Shown piece after piece: positions 62,875-64,000 of a DNA stretch of 64,000 nucleotides (position 1 is the stretch's first letter; each line of letters starts with the position of its first letter). Both the position numbers and the translations under genes were made by a program. The notes under the pieces were generated by a model that was not told the origin of the DNA, ran no database searches, and saw only the letters and a list, made by a program, of their open reading frames with translations. Source of the DNA: an uncultured Pontibacter sp. (GTDB lineage: Bacteria; Bacteroidota; Bacteroidia; Cytophagales; Hymenobacteraceae); contig NZ_CANMNI010000003.1 of assembly GCF_947499215.1 (NCBI RefSeq), forward strand, positions 806,001-870,000, in the 5' to 3' direction.

Positions 62875-62964
62875 ATGATCCAAAATCTTCTTCATTCTGC
62901 ATGGTGGTGGCACGTTACGCAAAGTATCGTGAACAGACCCGCTATGTTGTATATAAGAAGCTAA
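62875..62964 (+). CDS. trpL: trp operon leader peptide
   Basis: This 29-residue peptide begins MIQNLLHSAWWWHVTQ and has three consecutive Trp codons (TGG, 62902-62910), followed later by NRPAMLYIRS and stop. It sits between a strong promoter and trpE. Cognate-rich codons just before a pause hairpin are the textbook attenuation arrangement. It is too short to be found by length-based gene calling. Confidence 0.9.
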   Translation: MIQNLLHSAWWWHVTQSIVNRPAMLYIRS

Positions 62965-63023
62965 TACAATCTATAGCCAAAGGTATAAAAGCCTGCTGTT
63001 CACCTGAACAGCAGGCTTTTTTT
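62911..63023 (+). promoter_or_regulatory. trp attenuator (pause, antiterminator, terminator)
   Basis: Pause hairpin 1:2: 62911-62918 pairs with 62924-62931 (CACG..CGTG, one U-U mismatch), directly after the Trp codons. Antiterminator 2:3: GTGAACAG (62929-62936) with CTGTTCAC (62996-63003). Terminator 3:4: AAAAGCCTGCTGTTCA (62987-63002) with TGAACAGCAGGCTTTT (63005-63020), then TTT. Segments 2 and 4 share TGAACAG, so the last two structures exclude each other. Confidence 0.88.
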
Positions 63024-63044
63024 GTTTTCAACCCTACTCAAACC

Positions 63045-64000
63045 ATGAAAAAATATAAGATCACAACGACGACTAAACGCCTATTGGCCGACACGCTTAC
63101 GCCGGTTAGTGTATACCTGAAGCTTCGCGACCGTTTCCCAAACAGCATCCTGCTGGAGAGTTCGGATTACCACGGCGCCGAAAACAGCTTCTCTTATATC
63201 TGCTGCAGCCCGATGGCCAGCATAAAAGCTGAAAATGAAGTGCTGACGGAAATATTTCCAGATGGTAGTACCGTTGAAACGCCAATCTCCAGCGACGTAA
63301 ATATACCTGCCAGACTTTCGGCTTTTGCCGGCAGATTTGAGTCCGAGCAAAACAGCTTCAACTTTATCAGCAATGGTTTGTTTGGCTACATGAACTATGA
63401 TGCGGTACGTTATTTTGAAGACATTAAGCTTGACTTGCGTGCCGACCGCCAACAGATGCCCGACCTGTACTATGCCGTGTACCGCTACATTATTGCGATT
63501 AACCATTTCACCAACGAAGCCTATATTTTTTCGCATACCTGTGGCGATTCCGATTACGATGGTATCGCGCAACTCGAAGCCTTACTCAATAGTCGCAACA
63601 TTCCGAGCTATACCTTTAAGTCGATAGGGGACGAGGCTTGCAATATAGGTAGAGAGGCTTTTTTGCAGAACATTAAGCGGGCAAAGGAGCATTGCTTCCG
63701 GGGCGATGTGTTTCAGTTGGTGCTTTCCCGCCGCTTTGAGCAGGCCTTTCAGGGAGACGATTTTAACGTGTACCGGGCGCTTCGCTCTGTCAATCCTTCG
63801 CCATACTTGTTCTACTTCGACTATGGCAGCTTCAAAATCTTCGGCTCCTCGCCAGAGGCGCAGCTGGTGATCAAAGACGGGAAAGCGAGTATTTTTCCGA
63901 TTGCGGGGACTTTCCGAAGAACAGGAGACGATGCAGCGGATGCTGCCTTGGCAGAAAAGCTACTCGCTGACCCCAAAGAAAACGCAGAGCACGTGATGCT
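63045..64000 (+). CDS. trpE: Anthranilate synthase component I, 3' end outside window
   Basis: This enzyme converts chorismate to anthranilate with the TrpG glutaminase. The visible 318 codons include LLESSDYHGAENSFSYICCSP near the N-terminus; the LLES motif is the tryptophan feedback-binding site. Then come FNFISNGLFGYMNYDAVRYFE and the chorismate-binding core EHCFRGDVFQLVLSRRFEQAF, SPSPYLFYFD-like NPSPYLFYFDYG, GSSPEAQLV and PIAGTFRRTGDDAAD. Start ATG 63045, 22 bases after the attenuator terminator. No stop is in view. Confidence 0.95.
   Translation, partial: MKKYKITTTTKRLLADTLTPVSVYLKLRDRFPNSILLESSDYHGAENSFSYICCSPMASIKAENEVLTEIFPDGSTVETPISSDVNIPARLSAFAGRFESEQNSFNFISNGLFGYMNYDAVRYFEDIKLDLRADRQQMPDLYYAVYRYIIAINHFTNEAYIFSHTCGDSDYDGIAQLEALLNSRNIPSYTFKSIGDEACNIGREAFLQNIKRAKEHCFRGDVFQLVLSRRFEQAFQGDDFNVYRALRSVNPSPYLFYFDYGSFKIFGSSPEAQLVIKDGKASIFPIAGTFRRTGDDAADAALAEKLLADPKENAEHVM

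Noticed and set aside
1..64000. CRISPR array, insertion sequences, prophage
   Set aside because: No regularly spaced direct repeats, no transposase or integrase-like gene, and no target-site duplications seen; the heptamer array at 42399 is too short to be a CRISPR.

Overview
The window reads as a chromosomal segment of a member of the Bacteroidota, most likely a Cytophagales/Hymenobacteraceae bacterium such as Pontibacter or a relative. The clues are: a short (287 aa) primary sigma factor of the Bacteroidetes type with TTTG-N19-TAnnTTTG promoters around it; type IX secretion sorting tails on large secreted proteins; TonB-dependent barrels; an HU-CCDC81/SPOR membrane protein; a bacillithiol-pathway deacetylase; a serine-palmitoyltransferase-like enzyme; and Shine-Dalgarno sequences that are mostly absent. 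The genus is inferred, not shown. I see no rRNA, CRISPR array, insertion sequence or prophage. Most of the window is core genome, and the more variable content lies at about 44.4-57.3 kb.

Layout. 0-2 kb (minus): a cut exonuclease/GIY-YIG fusion and an AI-2E family permease. 2.3-6.9 kb: topoisomerase IV parE-parC. 7-9 kb: two TPR proteins. 9-12.3 kb: thrS-infC-rpmI-rplT, with infC apparently starting at AUA behind the best Shine-Dalgarno in the window. 12.4-14.7 kb: an alginate-export-like barrel, a DUF4168 protein and tRNA-Met(CAT). 14.8-23.5 kb: START-like protein, LptF/G permease, rpsO, pnp, sigma factor, trxB, M23/LysM peptidase and bshB1. 23.5-31 kb: biotin carboxylase, an alpha-oxoamine synthase, a histone H1-like protein, tyrS, and a coupled DnaQ-like exonuclease/DUF294 pair. 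31-42.2 kb: holA, then a compact run of a giant TPR protein, a barrel, HU-CCDC81/SPOR, ExbB, ExbD, TonB-like protein, folC and trmB. 42.4-50.9 kb: a TrpF-like protein lacking catalytic residues, mnmA, a lipoprotein, a subtilase, rpe, a TonB-dependent receptor and a DUF2911 protein. 51.4-57.3 kb: a 1954-residue MBG/YDG-repeat secreted protein. 57.4-62 kb: hisGDCB behind a His-rich leader peptide. 62-64 kb: a small STAS/SEC14-like protein and the trp operon start, with a Trp-rich leader peptide, a complete attenuator and a truncated trpE.

How the parts work together. Two amino-acid operons (his and trp) are each preceded by a strong promoter, a leader peptide rich in the cognate residue and a terminator hairpin. 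For trp the pause, antiterminator and terminator pairings can all be read directly. The 32-40 kb cluster looks like a Ton/Tol-type envelope machine that includes a protein with a nucleoid-protein-like domain on one side of the membrane and a peptidoglycan-binding SPOR domain on the other. It is my best candidate for an under-described system. A heptamer AGGTATA (or TATACCT) recurs through the window far more often than I would expect by chance.
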